From assembly GCF_902705875.1 (NCBI RefSeq), contig NZ_CACSIK010000001.1, positions 62,001-126,000 on the forward strand: a stretch of 64,000 bases of DNA, written 5' to 3'. The notes below the pieces were generated by a model. The model was not told the origin of the DNA. It ran no database searches and was given only the letters and a program-made list of their open reading frames with translations. This document shows, one piece after another, positions 1 through 8,903 of this stretch. Within the stretch, counting starts at the first letter, position 1; every line of letters begins with the position of its first letter. A program made the position numbers and the translations under genes. Source of the stretch: Zhongshania aliphaticivorans. GTDB lineage: Bacteria > Pseudomonadota > Gammaproteobacteria > Pseudomonadales > Spongiibacteraceae.

Positions 1-131
1 CGAAGCGGGGGTGCTACTATGGAGACCGTGGTTTGGAAGCATGTAACAAGTTGATGCTTGTAGATTAACGGCAGCAGCATGTCGAAAATATTCGTATTTG
101 TGCGTACACATAGGGTTTTGTGTGAAATAGC
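1..131. other. Left window edge, no gene seen
   Basis: 131 bases downstream of the DUF2889 stop codon. A short ACACATA/TTTGTGT-type repeat just before that stop could be a weak terminator. Nothing else is supported. Confidence 0.35.
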
Positions 132-917
132 TCACGATTTGCTTGGTTCTTGGAAGGTGAGAAGCTGCTCGGGCGTGTCACTAAAGTCACGGGCATTATT
201 GGCAGTGCGTACTGCGACCTCTATTTGAGGGGAGCTATAGGTAAAGCATGCCCCCTGCATTACTTGGGCCTCTTTTATTGCCGGTTGGCCCGCTTGAGTA
301 TTTAAATTGTAACGTCGCGCGCTAGAGACAAAATAGCCTTTTTGCAGCGCAAATGCGGCCTCTTTTTGGTCGCCGCTAAATTCGACGCTGGCCCATTTAC
401 TAAAGCCTTTATATAGCACTTTATCTTTGAGTATCTCGGGTTCAACAATACTCCAGTTTAATGTTGTCCAGCTGTGGCTAAGTTCGCCATTTGTTCTTAT
501 TTCAGTGCGGGCAGCTTGCCCATCAAGCTGATCTTCAATACAGATATCGTAAAGCCATTCAGTTTGCGTTCTGCGTGCGTGACGTATCGTCATTAGCGTG
601 AGATCGAGTAAATGGGTGCAGTTTCCTTGCGTATCTGTGCTGGGGATTAACTCCTGGATGTCATCACACAGCGGCAAGCCAATTAATTTACGAATTGGCG
701 CGGATGCACTGGGGCAGGTGTCAAAAGGGATCCGTATCACGTCGCTTTGAATATCTGTAACGTAATGCCCATCATGGCTCACCGTGCAGCGAAAAGCATG
801 GTGGGTGTCTTCAAGTTCGCCATAAACCCGCATGCCGTTGTTGCTTAGTCGTATGCGCCGGCGATAGCGACCGCGGCCGTAATCTGGGTTTTCGGGGTAG
901 TCTGCTGTCGTTGACAT
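132..917 (-). CDS. DUF2889 domain protein
   Basis: Conserved protein of unknown function, about 261 residues. It shows the DUF2889 layout: an arginine-rich start (RGRYRRRIRL), then a segment reading ELEDTHHAFRCTVSHDG, then a valine/arginine stretch ending in a conserved FDTCPSAS motif and the DDIQELIP region. No signal peptide or membrane segment is visible, so it is probably cytoplasmic. I chose the ATG at 915-917 because a GGAG ribosome binding site lies just upstream; an in-frame start five codons earlier lacks one. It is divergent from the DUF4345/DUF4126 pair. The family assignment is from recalled motifs; the molecular role is unknown. Confidence 0.75.
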   Translation of the reverse strand: MSTTADYPENPDYGRGRYRRRIRLSNNGMRVYGELEDTHHAFRCTVSHDGHYVTDIQSDVIRIPFDTCPSASAPIRKLIGLPLCDDIQELIPSTDTQGNCTHLLDLTLMTIRHARRTQTEWLYDICIEDQLDGQAARTEIRTNGELSHSWTTLNWSIVEPEILKDKVLYKGFSKWASVEFSGDQKEAAFALQKGYFVSSARRYNLNTQAGQPAIKEAQVMQGACFTYSSPQIEVAVRTANNARDFSDTPEQLLTFQEPSKS

Positions 918-1048
918 TGGTTTTCTCCACAATAAGCTACGATATTAGCGACTTGGTGTATAAAGAGAGTGACCGTAGCGGTCTATTTGAGTGACGCTTT
1001 CGGTCATCGTGGTTTCTCAGGCATAGAAAAATAAAACGGAGCCCTTAG

Positions 1049-1441
1049 ATGCTGATATTTTTGATTTATTTAATGTTGAGCTGGTTTGGGATTGGGGCTT
1101 GGTTGCTTTACGACCCTGCTGCGTTGTCGTCATATGCTGGAGTGGCAGCATTAAATGCAACAGGAGAGGCAGAATTGCGGGCAATGTACGGTGGCATGGA
1201 GCTGGCCATTGCTGCCGCGGTACTATTTGCGATATTGCGACCATCATGGCGCTGTCATGTTCTGTTTTTAAATGGGGTGGTTGCCGGCGGAATCGGTGCT
1301 GGCCGGCTTATTGGTTTGGTGTTGGCTGGGGATGTCTCTATCTATAGTTTGTCCGCACTGGGCTTCGAAATCAGTACAGTAGTGATATGCTTGCTGCTGG
1401 CTCGCCAGTTACAGCGAAGCGGAGAACAAGACAATGGATGA
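1049..1441 (+). CDS. DUF4345-like small membrane protein
   Basis: A 130-residue, very hydrophobic protein with about four predicted membrane segments (residues about 1-25, 45-65, 70-95, 100-125). The central motif LRAMYGGMELAIA and the following GRLIGL resemble the DUF4345 family of inner-membrane proteins of unknown function. The ATG follows a GGAG-containing site. The end overlaps the next gene by eight bases, so the two are probably translationally coupled. No enzymatic motif is visible. Confidence 0.7.
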   Translation: MLIFLIYLMLSWFGIGAWLLYDPAALSSYAGVAALNATGEAELRAMYGGMELAIAAAVLFAILRPSWRCHVLFLNGVVAGGIGAGRLIGLVLAGDVSIYSLSALGFEISTVVICLLLARQLQRSGEQDNG

Positions 1442-2243
1442 GTACCAGCAACTAATCGCGGTGATATCTCTGACGATGGGGGTGGCGTGGGCAAGTGGGC
1501 TTAACCTGTATGCGGCGATTTTAGTTTTAGGTTTTGGCGGTTCTACAGGTAACATTGAATTGCCTGAAAATTTACAGATTGTGCAGGATCCGGCGGTGAT
1601 GTTGGCGGCTGGGTTAATGTACGCCGTGGAGTTTTTTGCCGATAAGGTTCCCGGTGTGGATACCGGCTGGGATGCGCTTCACACGTTTATCCGCATTCCT
1701 GCCGGCGCGCTGCTTGCCGCTAATACTGTGGGTGATGTGAGTCCCGCGTTGCAACTTGCGGCGGGTATTGTGGGGGGCTCGGTCACCTCGGTAACGCATG
1801 CCGCAAAAGCCAGTACGCGAGTGTTAATTAATACTTCACCGGAGCCGGTCAGCAATTGGCTGGCGTCGTTTACTGAAGATGTGGCGGTATTTGGTGGTTT
1901 GTGGGTAGCTTTAAATCATCCGGTGTTATTCTTAATCGGCTTTGTTGCTTTTCTGTTTTTGTTGATTTGGCTGCTTCCCAAATTGTGGCGAGGACTTGCG
2001 CGAATTTTTAGAAAAATTGGCCAATGGTTGGGCTTGGTGGACGAAACCCGCGAAGCGCTAGATGTTGGCGGTGGTGGAATACTGCCGGCTGATACGCTAC
2101 TTACGGCTGGGTATGCGCCACCTCGACGTGATGAGAAAACCTTGGTAGAAGCTTTGCAGGAGCTGGAGGCAATGCATAAGTCTGGTGCGCTTAGCGATGC
2201 TGAGTTTGAGCAGGCCAAAGCCTCTGTGATTGCTGGTAAGTAA
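1434..2243 (+). CDS. DUF4126 membrane protein with SHOCT-like tail
   Basis: A 269-residue protein. Residues 1-190 form a hydrophobic DUF4126-type domain with several membrane segments and the conserved stretch ALMYAVEFFADKVPGVD-like at about 60-75, followed by glycine-rich helices (LAAGIVGGSVTSVTHAAKAS). The last 35 residues (LVEALQELEAMHKSGALSDAEFEQAK) look like a SHOCT/short C-terminal domain, often found at the end of membrane or secreted proteins. It overlaps the upstream DUF4345 gene by eight bases. Function is unknown; a small-molecule transport or envelope role is only a guess. Confidence 0.75.
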   Translation: MDEYQQLIAVISLTMGVAWASGLNLYAAILVLGFGGSTGNIELPENLQIVQDPAVMLAAGLMYAVEFFADKVPGVDTGWDALHTFIRIPAGALLAANTVGDVSPALQLAAGIVGGSVTSVTHAAKASTRVLINTSPEPVSNWLASFTEDVAVFGGLWVALNHPVLFLIGFVAFLFLLIWLLPKLWRGLARIFRKIGQWLGLVDETREALDVGGGGILPADTLLTAGYAPPRRDEKTLVEALQELEAMHKSGALSDAEFEQAKASVIAGK

Positions 2244-2429
2244 GTGGCCGAGTGGTTTTGGGTTACTAATCACAAAACGGTATTTCCTAGAAATAGTTGC
2301 TTTTAAAGCAGGGGCTATCTCGAATAAACTTCATATATGGATGTTTATTATGACTGAGTCTCTGTGCACAGCGTTTTTAAGCATTGACTAGTACAAACCA
2401 ATTTATAGCTTAAGGGTTGAGCGGCTTAC

Positions 2430-3323
2430 ATGATGGAACAAAAACATAATCGCGTATTTGCGGTGATATTGGTATTTACTGCAATTTTTGTGTGTATGCC
2501 CGTTCAGGCTGGATTGCTGAAAAATATACTGACTCAAACAGGTCTTCTTGACGTTGTAACGCCAGTAACATCGGCGGTGGGTATTGATTTGGATGACACC
2601 GTCACTGCACTTGATGGTGTTGTTAGTGAAGTATTGGGTGGTGTTGGCGATGGCGTGCTCGACGGTGGTATCGCTGAGTTGAGCTTGACCGACCAGGAAT
2701 CAACCGATTTATTAGCCATGGATATACCCGTGGTCTCGGTAGTGGATAATATTGTGGACGCCGTGTTTACCCCGACCTCACCGGCCGATGATCAGCCCGC
2801 CCTGATACCTCTGGTTAACCTTGACCCGGTGTTTGTTGTTGGCCAAATACAATCTCAGCCGTATCAGTGCACAGATGCTGATCGCGACGGTGTTTGTGAT
2901 CAGGACGATCAGTGTTTGGAGACGCCCCCAGGGAAAAAAGTATTGGCTAATGGCTGTTATCTAGATGGCCCACGGGGCCTGACCTTGGAAGGCGTCTGGT
3001 TTGCGAATGATAGCCATCAACTAAACCCTGCGGCACAAGAAATTCTCACCACTGTTGCCGACATGATTAAGCAATCCTCGGCGACTCTCATTGAGGTTGG
3101 AGGTTACACCGATAATGCCGGCGATGCTGAGTATAACTTGCAGTTGTCGGTGTCGAGGGCAGCGTCAGTACGGGATTATTTGGTTCAGCTCGGTATCGCA
3201 AGATCAAGATTACAAGTTAAGGGTTACGGTGAAGCCTCACCGAGAGCAGATAATAGCCGTGCCGAAGGTCGTGCAATGAATCGGCGTGTGGAATTGAAAG
3301 TGATAGAGCGTCAGACGTTCTGA
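2430..3323 (+). CDS. OmpA-family outer-membrane/peptidoglycan-binding protein
   Basis: A 297-residue exported protein. Residues 1-27 form a signal peptide ending VQA. Residues 28-145 are a low-complexity, valine/aspartate/glycine-rich region. At about 150-175 there is a calcium-binding thrombospondin type 3-like motif (DADRDGVCDQDDQC). The C-terminal OmpA domain (about 190-297) holds the peptidoglycan-binding signature (GYTDNAGDAEYN, then LQLSVSRAASVRDYL and NRRVEL). It likely anchors the envelope non-covalently to peptidoglycan. It lies 54 bases upstream of a TpsB-like barrel gene and may be co-transcribed with it. A small GGGGC/GCCCC hairpin sits between the two genes. Confidence 0.85.
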   Translation: MMEQKHNRVFAVILVFTAIFVCMPVQAGLLKNILTQTGLLDVVTPVTSAVGIDLDDTVTALDGVVSEVLGGVGDGVLDGGIAELSLTDQESTDLLAMDIPVVSVVDNIVDAVFTPTSPADDQPALIPLVNLDPVFVVGQIQSQPYQCTDADRDGVCDQDDQCLETPPGKKVLANGCYLDGPRGLTLEGVWFANDSHQLNPAAQEILTTVADMIKQSSATLIEVGGYTDNAGDAEYNLQLSVSRAASVRDYLVQLGIARSRLQVKGYGEASPRADNSRAEGRAMNRRVELKVIERQTF

Positions 3324-3377
3324 GTAATTCTGGGGCGGTTCAGCCCCAAATAAGCCGAAAAGTTTAGGAGAAAATGA

Positions 3378-5006
3378 ATGGCAATTGATCTGCCACCGGT
3401 AATGCCACCGCAGCTAGCGACTCATACCCAAATAGAAGCTGCGACCTTGGAAAATGCAGAGGCGATTACCGCCGTGGTAGCGGGTATTACCATGCGCGTA
3501 GTGGGGAATAAATATTTATCACCGGCGCAAATTACATCAATTTTGGCCGCGGCAGACACGCCGTCAGCGGCGATAACATCCCTAACACGACGATATTATA
3601 ATGCCGGTTATTTATTGGTTGGCATTAGCTATTTTCGCATTGATGATACCGTAACCGTTCTCGTGAATCAGGCAAGCGTAAAGGGAATTCGAGGTGATAA
3701 AGCGATCACAGCGCATTTTCAGGGGCTTGTGGGTGATGATGATTTAAGTTTGGCTGAGTTTGATCGTGCTAGGGTGTTGGCAGATCTCCAGGCTAAGCGG
3801 GCCGGTCTAGCGTATAGCATTGCCTATGAGCAGCACTACGATGATCAAGTCATCCTCGACTTTAGAGAGGTTCCGCTTACGGATCATGACGCTACCGATG
3901 TAGTGCTGGAAATGAACAATAAAGGCAGTCGGTTTTTGGGGCGGTATTTTGGTGTGGCTGGTGTGCGGCATCGTTTTGCATCCGGTACAGAGGCGAGCCT
4001 TGCTTATAAAACCATATTTGAAGAATTTGGTGAGGCTGGTGATGGCGACGGTTACCAACAAGTTGATTTTAGTGTTGAGCACCCGTTTACCTTTGGTTTA
4101 TATGGTGTGGACCTTACCCATATTGAGTATCAGCGCCAGCCTCAGGTTGCGACCAATGCCGGGGGAGGATTTTGCTTGCCACCGTTAATCGCCTGTACGC
4201 CCTCAGGTACTTCGGCGATTAATTTAGATGCAGAAATTGATATTGCCACCTTATCAGGTGAGCAAGTGCTCTATAGCAACCCTGTGCGGCGCTGGTCGAT
4301 TTTTGAGCGCCTTGAGTATGTAAACTCAGAGATTCAGTCGGACTTACAGGCACAACCCTTATTAGATGAGTCGTATCAAACTCTAGAGCTCGGTACGAAA
4401 TTTTCATCGCGTGGCGCATTGGCTGACTCACCTTCTTACTTTAAAGCCCAGTTATCAATACGGGGCGGGGTTGGCGATGGCGGTAGTTTAGAATCAGATA
4501 GTAGTGACGGTGTTGGCGTGGGGCAGCGTTCTGCTGATTTTATAATGCTGCGTCCCAAGCTAGGCTATAAATATGCATTAAGTCCCAGTTACGAATTGTC
4601 CTTGAGTTTAGACGCTCAGTTTACAGACGATACCCAATTGCCTCAGCAGCAGCAGTATGTCTTGGGGGGCATGAATAGCCTCAGTGCGTATTTGCCGGGG
4701 GTATTGATTGGTGATAATGGTTATTTTGTTCACGCTGCCATCACTGCCAAGCACCGTGTTTTTGGGCTGCCATTAGAGTTGATAGCTTTTGCTGAATATG
4801 GTGCCAGCAGTTTCAATGGTGTGTCTGGAGAGCTAGGTTCGGATCAGTCTGTGGCTGATGCCGGTCTTCGTTTAAGTGTTGAGCTCGGTGCTGGTTTCGA
4901 AACTGAGCTCGTTGCGGCGGTGTCCGTTATGGATGATGTCGTTGACAAGGCGTATATCGAGACCTTAGAGAGTGATTTCTTCTGGCGGTTGCGTTGGACG
5001 TTTTAA
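3378..5006 (+). CDS. ShlB/FhaC-like outer-membrane translocator, no visible signal peptide
   Basis: A 542-residue protein resembling the TpsB branch of the Omp85 superfamily. Residues about 35-165 form a POTRA-like region (YLSPAQITSIL, then LTRRYYNAGYLLV). The rest is a beta-rich barrel with an LGGMNSLSAYLPG-type segment near residue 435 and a final aromatic residue (RLRWTF), as expected for a substrate of the Bam machinery. TAGGAG precedes the ATG. The start is odd: a stop codon lies immediately upstream in frame and the N-terminus (MAIDLPPVMPPQL) is not a signal peptide. No large TpsA exoprotein lies nearby. It may act in two-partner secretion or be an inactivated or mis-started copy. Confidence 0.75.
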   Translation: MAIDLPPVMPPQLATHTQIEAATLENAEAITAVVAGITMRVVGNKYLSPAQITSILAAADTPSAAITSLTRRYYNAGYLLVGISYFRIDDTVTVLVNQASVKGIRGDKAITAHFQGLVGDDDLSLAEFDRARVLADLQAKRAGLAYSIAYEQHYDDQVILDFREVPLTDHDATDVVLEMNNKGSRFLGRYFGVAGVRHRFASGTEASLAYKTIFEEFGEAGDGDGYQQVDFSVEHPFTFGLYGVDLTHIEYQRQPQVATNAGGGFCLPPLIACTPSGTSAINLDAEIDIATLSGEQVLYSNPVRRWSIFERLEYVNSEIQSDLQAQPLLDESYQTLELGTKFSSRGALADSPSYFKAQLSIRGGVGDGGSLESDSSDGVGVGQRSADFIMLRPKLGYKYALSPSYELSLSLDAQFTDDTQLPQQQQYVLGGMNSLSAYLPGVLIGDNGYFVHAAITAKHRVFGLPLELIAFAEYGASSFNGVSGELGSDQSVADAGLRLSVELGAGFETELVAAVSVMDDVVDKAYIETLESDFFWRLRWTF

Positions 5007-5019
5007 TAAGGCTTGGCCT

Positions 5020-5517
5020 TTAGCTTTCGTAATCGGCCAGTACTTTGTCCAATAAATTATCGAGTTGTTGCTGTTCTTCACTCGTTAAGTTGCGCAGGCG
5101 CTCAGTGTGCAGTGTTTTGGTTGGGCCGACGAGTGATTCAATGATTTCTTTTCCTTTAGGGCTGAGCTGAACTAGTAAGCTACGCCTGTCCTCTGAGCTT
5201 GGTGGACGGGTAATATAGCCTGCCGCCTCTAGCCGATATAACAGTTTGGTTAGTCCTCCAGAGCTGATGAGCAAGGTTTTACATAATTCCGTAGGGGAAA
5301 TTTGGTAAGGTGCCGGCTGAGCGCGAATGGTGGCAAGTGCGTCAAATTCGGCGTGAGATAGCTGGAGATGTTTTAAGCTCTGTGCGGTTTGCCCCATAAA
5401 AATATCGCTTGCGCGAAGTATTCTAAGAACGGCGGGATGTGTGGCTTCATACATACTTGGCCAATTGCTTTTTTGACGTAAACGTAGGCTGGCAATAGAG
5501 ATGCGTTTATCGCTCAT
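5020..5517 (-). CDS. MarR-family transcriptional regulator
   Basis: A 165-residue winged-helix regulator. The recognition region reads ISPTELCKTLLISSGGLTKLLYRLEAAGYITRPPSSEDRRS, the typical MarR helix-turn-helix and beta-wing with the DRR turn. The ATG at 5515-5517 is preferred to a TTG two codons upstream. It is divergent from a Bcr/CflA-type efflux gene, and two perfect inverted repeats lie between the two genes, so it very probably represses the transporter and itself. The inducer cannot be read from the sequence. Confidence 0.88.
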   Translation of the reverse strand: MSDKRISIASLRLRQKSNWPSMYEATHPAVLRILRASDIFMGQTAQSLKHLQLSHAEFDALATIRAQPAPYQISPTELCKTLLISSGGLTKLLYRLEAAGYITRPPSSEDRRSLLVQLSPKGKEIIESLVGPTKTLHTERLRNLTSEEQQQLDNLLDKVLADYES

Positions 5518-5582
5518 TTTCAATCTCGATGTAGGATTTAAGTTGTGTAATAAGCCGTGTTTTACCCGGTGTGCGATTGAAT

Positions 5583-5604
5583 ATTATCTTGCTGGGAAGA
5601 TAAT
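5583..5604. promoter_or_regulatory. Probable MarR operator 1
   Basis: Perfect inverted repeat ATTATCTT-6-AAGATAAT between the divergent marR-type gene and the efflux gene. It shares the TATCTT/AAGATA half-site with the second palindrome ten bases downstream. Confidence 0.7.
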
Positions 5605-5614
5605 TTCCAGATAC

Positions 5615-5632
5615 TATCTTTCCGGAAAGATA
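5615..5632. promoter_or_regulatory. Probable MarR operator 2
   Basis: Perfect 18-base palindrome (TATCTTTCC/GGAAAGATA) ending 14 bases before the ATG of the efflux gene. It has the same half-site core as operator 1, with centres about 30 bases apart (three helical turns), consistent with two dimers binding the same face of the DNA. Confidence 0.72.
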
Positions 5633-5646
5633 AATACGGACTAATT

Positions 5647-6858
5647 ATGATTTCCTCAATGCCGCCCTTACGCGTAATTCTTGCATTGGCGTTGATTTTT
5701 GCGTTATCGCCATTGGCGATTGATATGTACCTACCAACCATTCCTGCTATTGCGGGCGAATTGGCTGTGCCGGTGCAAGATATAGCGGTGACAGTAAGTT
5801 TGTATATTTTGGGTCTGAGTTTTGGCCAGTTTTTCGGTGGTCCAATTAGTGACTATATTGGCCGACAGCCAGTTTTATATATTGGTTTAGGGATTTTTGC
5901 CGCCGCGAGTTTGGCCATTGCTTCCACTGATGTGTTGCACGTTTTTTGGGTGGCTCGGTTTTTACAGGCTTTGGGCGGTGGTTTTGCATCGGTAGTGGTC
6001 CCTGCCATTATTCGTGATCACACTGAGGGGCAGGCAACCGCAAAGCTGTTTTCGCAAATTATGTTAATTACCATTATTGCGCCTGCAGTTGCCCCAAGCA
6101 TTGGCACTTTTTTGTACAGTGTAAGTGGCTGGCGCATGGTGTTCTTTGTTTTAGCTGGGTATACGCTATTAGTATTTCTCATGGCCTTACTGTTTGTTCC
6201 ACGATCATCAAAGAGCTTGGCGACGTCGATGGCGCCTGCTCAAGAAGGCTTGGTGGCACGCTATCGTTTTGTGTTAAGTAACCGTGTGGCGATGCGTTAT
6301 TTGGTGTCTCAGGGTTTAGCTTTTAGTGTCATGGTGACATTTCTAGCTAATGCAGCGCTGATTTATATTGATCACTACGGCGTAACGGAAACCCAGTTTT
6401 CCATGTTGTTTGCCGCCAACATCGTGACTTTAGCGGTTGCAAACCGAGTGAATAATTATTTCTTAAATAGGGTTCCCGCAGCTCGAATATTACCTAAGGC
6501 GATGGTGCTGCAATGTTTTGCTACTGCGGCGTTGCTGATAAGTAGTGGGTTTATGCCGCCCTTGTGGATTGCGGTGCCGCTGATTATGGCCAGTGTCGGG
6601 GCGTTGGGCGGTGTTATGGGTAATTCACAGGCAAGTGCCTTACAGTTTTTTCCGCATCACAGCGGTATTGCTTCGGCATTATTAGGTAGTGCTCAATATC
6701 TTATTGCCGGTTTAGTTAGTGTGGTGTCTACATTGTTTTTGAGTGAAAAAATGTGGCCGATGACAATTACGATGTTTGTTGCCGCCGCGATTGCGTTATG
6801 GGTGGTGCCCAAACCGCCAAAGGACGCTTTTGCTGAGCTGGCAGATGCGGCTAAGTAA
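5647..6858 (+). CDS. Bcr/CflA-type MFS drug efflux transporter
   Basis: A 403-residue major facilitator of the Bcr/CflA (DHA1) drug:H+ antiporter type with about 12 membrane helices. Helix 1 has the family signature LALIFALSPLAIDMYLPTIP, and the loop between helices 2 and 3 has motif A (GPISDYIGRQPVLY). It should pump small toxic molecules out across the inner membrane. It is divergent from the MarR regulator, with the two operator palindromes placed to block its promoter. Length is normal for the family. The substrate is unknown. Confidence 0.88.
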   Translation: MISSMPPLRVILALALIFALSPLAIDMYLPTIPAIAGELAVPVQDIAVTVSLYILGLSFGQFFGGPISDYIGRQPVLYIGLGIFAAASLAIASTDVLHVFWVARFLQALGGGFASVVVPAIIRDHTEGQATAKLFSQIMLITIIAPAVAPSIGTFLYSVSGWRMVFFVLAGYTLLVFLMALLFVPRSSKSLATSMAPAQEGLVARYRFVLSNRVAMRYLVSQGLAFSVMVTFLANAALIYIDHYGVTETQFSMLFAANIVTLAVANRVNNYFLNRVPAARILPKAMVLQCFATAALLISSGFMPPLWIAVPLIMASVGALGGVMGNSQASALQFFPHHSGIASALLGSAQYLIAGLVSVVSTLFLSEKMWPMTITMFVAAAIALWVVPKPPKDAFAELADAAK

Positions 6859-6871
6859 GTTTTGACGGCGG

Positions 6872-7750
6872 TTAACTTTGTTCGCAGAGTTCTAACCAGC
6901 GCAAAATACCTTCGCTGCGGTATTTTTGACGGTGCAAAATAAAGTAGAAGTACCGTTTAAAATCTCGATTGGGCGCGGTTAAGGGCACCAGCCGACCACT
7001 CTCAAAAGCGGTTTGTAAGGATAGTGTTGATAGGCAGCCAATTCCCAGCCCCGTTTCAACTGCGCGTTTTATTGCCTCGGTATGCTGTAACTCTAGGCGG
7101 ATGTTTAATTCTGGCAGGAGTTCGTTTACTGCTCGATCAAACGCTTGCCGAGTTCCCGAGCCAGCTTCTCGTAAAATCCACTGTGCGCCGAGTAAGTCTG
7201 CATCGCTGAGCTGGGTTTTGTTGGCGAGTGGATGGTTTGCACTGCAAAATATCTGCATTTCATCTTCTCGCCAGCGTGTTACGTCCAGATCTGGATGGTG
7301 TAATTCACCTTCAATAAGACCAATATCCAAGTCGAAGTTTAAAACTTGTTGGCTGATAGTTGCGGTATTGGCAACATTTAACTGCACTTTTGCCGCGGGG
7401 TAGCGATTGATGAACTCCGCCATAATATCAACAGCAAGGTAGTTGCCAATGGTTAGGGTGGCGCCAATATTAAGCTCACCCACTTGGTCGTGGCGACGGA
7501 AACCCTGTTCGAGGGCAATAGCCTGATCGAGTAAGGCCTGTGCTTGTGGGCGCAGGGCGCGGCCGAGTTCGTTAATTTGTAAGCGTTTACCAATGCGATC
7601 AAAGAGCTGTATTGAGAACTGTTGCTCAAGGTCTTTAAGCGCGCTTGAGGCGGCTGACTGTGACATAGAGAGTTGTTCTGCGGCGCGGGTGATGTTTTCT
7701 GTGTGAGCGGCGGCAAGAAAAACTTCGAGTTGGCGTAGAGTGTAGTGCAT
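6872..7750 (-). CDS. finR: FinR-like LysR-type regulator
   Basis: A 292-residue LysR regulator: N-terminal winged helix (LRQLEVFLAAAHTENITRAAEQLSMSQSAASSALKDLEQQ) followed by a substrate-binding-type effector domain (IGATLTIGNYLAVDIMAEF). I chose the start at MHYTLRQ because it aligns with family N-termini; the frame is open for nine more codons. It is divergent from the ferredoxin-NADP reductase gene, the order known for finR/fpr in Pseudomonas, where FinR activates fpr under superoxide and related stress. The symbol rests on this context and recalled similarity. Confidence 0.8.
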   Translation of the reverse strand: MHYTLRQLEVFLAAAHTENITRAAEQLSMSQSAASSALKDLEQQFSIQLFDRIGKRLQINELGRALRPQAQALLDQAIALEQGFRRHDQVGELNIGATLTIGNYLAVDIMAEFINRYPAAKVQLNVANTATISQQVLNFDLDIGLIEGELHHPDLDVTRWREDEMQIFCSANHPLANKTQLSDADLLGAQWILREAGSGTRQAFDRAVNELLPELNIRLELQHTEAIKRAVETGLGIGCLSTLSLQTAFESGRLVPLTAPNRDFKRYFYFILHRQKYRSEGILRWLELCEQS

Positions 7751-7788
7751 ATTTGTAAAGTCGATATCAAAAATCATTATAAGTCATT

Positions 7789-7817
7789 TTGCCGATAGCA
7801 TAGCCTTCCCTTACAGT
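7789..7817 (+). promoter_or_regulatory. Candidate promoter of fpr
   Basis: A TTGCCG -35 and TACAGT -10 separated by 17 bases, about 60 bases before the fpr ATG, in the divergent finR/fpr region. It is a reasonable sigma70 match, but it is unverified and a FinR box was not identified. Confidence 0.35.
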
Positions 7818-7874
7818 ATTGGCAAGCAAGACAAATAACGCGGTGTGGACGTTAATACTGAAAAGGGGTTTTCT

Positions 7875-8648
7875 ATGAGCAATATAGTTTCTGAACGGGT
7901 TACCAGCGTGCATCACTGGAATCACACATTATTTAGCTTTAAGACTAGCCGCGATCCGTCATTTCGCTTTGAAAACGGTCATTTCACGATGATCGGTTTA
8001 AAACAGGGTGAGCGCAATTTGATGCGTGCATACAGCATTGTGAGTGCGAATTATGAGGATGAACTGGAGTTCTTTAGTATTAAAGTGGCTGATGGCCCGT
8101 TAACGTCGAAATTGCAGCAGATCAAAGTGGGTGACGAGGTGCTGGTCAGCCGCAAGCCAACGGGTACCTTAGTGGCTGATAATTTGTTGCCTGGTAAAAA
8201 TTTATACCTTCTGAGTACCGGTACTGGCTTGGCCCCTTTTATGAGTATTATTAAAGACCCAGAGGTCTACGAGAAGTTTGAAAAAATCGTACTGGTGCAC
8301 GGGGTTCGTTATGAGAGTGAGCTGGCCTACCAAGACTTTATCCGCAACCACTTGCCACAACATGAGTACTTTGGCGATATTGTCCGTGATAAGTTGGTTT
8401 ACTATCCCACGGTTACTCGCGAGAAGTTTGCTAATCAAGGACGTCTCACAGATTTGATTCGCAGCGGCAAGTTAATGGCGGATATTGGTTTGCCGGCGCT
8501 AAATACTGATGATGATCGCTTTATGATTTGTGGCAGCCCGAGTATGTTAAAAGATACTTGTCGCATGCTTAACGATGCAGGGTTTCAAGAGACCCGTGGC
8601 GGTAATTATGGTCACTTCGTTATTGAGCGAGCATTTGTCGAACATTGA
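7875..8648 (+). CDS. fpr: Ferredoxin-NADP+ reductase
   Basis: A 257-residue flavoenzyme that moves electrons between NADPH and ferredoxin or flavodoxin in the cytoplasm. The FAD-binding motif is RAYSIVSA, the NADP-binding loop STGTGLAPFMS, and the CGSPSML segment and C-terminal FVIERAFVEH match the subclass I bacterial FPR. I chose the ATG at 7875 (after AAGGGG) because the preceding ten codons are not part of the family. It is divergent from finR. A strong hairpin terminator follows. Confidence 0.93.
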   Translation: MSNIVSERVTSVHHWNHTLFSFKTSRDPSFRFENGHFTMIGLKQGERNLMRAYSIVSANYEDELEFFSIKVADGPLTSKLQQIKVGDEVLVSRKPTGTLVADNLLPGKNLYLLSTGTGLAPFMSIIKDPEVYEKFEKIVLVHGVRYESELAYQDFIRNHLPQHEYFGDIVRDKLVYYPTVTREKFANQGRLTDLIRSGKLMADIGLPALNTDDDRFMICGSPSMLKDTCRMLNDAGFQETRGGNYGHFVIERAFVEH

Positions 8649-8670
8649 TGTTGTTTTTGTATTTTTGAAG

Positions 8671-8693
8671 AGGCCCCTTTTTAGGGGCCTTTT
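8671..8693 (+). terminator. Rho-independent terminator after fpr
   Basis: The stem AGGCCCC/GGGGCCT with a short T-rich loop is followed by TTTT, 22 bases after the fpr stop codon. Confidence 0.85.
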
Positions 8694-8903
8694 GCGTTAT
8701 TGCTGGTGTTACTTTTACTGTTCTTGTGACTTCCTCATTAAAGCATACTGATTTTACCTATCAGCTGTTGTCTTTACGGCAGCGTAGCTCTACGCTGACC
8801 GGCTTTATTTAGGTAATTATTAGGTCGCAGGCGTTTTATTGTGGAGTCCTAATAGTAGCCTTGTTAAGTTAGCTATTGGCTTAAGTCTAGGCAAGAGAGA
8901 GTT
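8694..8903. other. Intergenic stretch, no gene seen
   Basis: The space between the fpr terminator and the next gene shows no open frame with a ribosome binding site and no RNA gene. It presumably holds the promoter of the downstream hydrolase gene. Confidence 0.5.
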
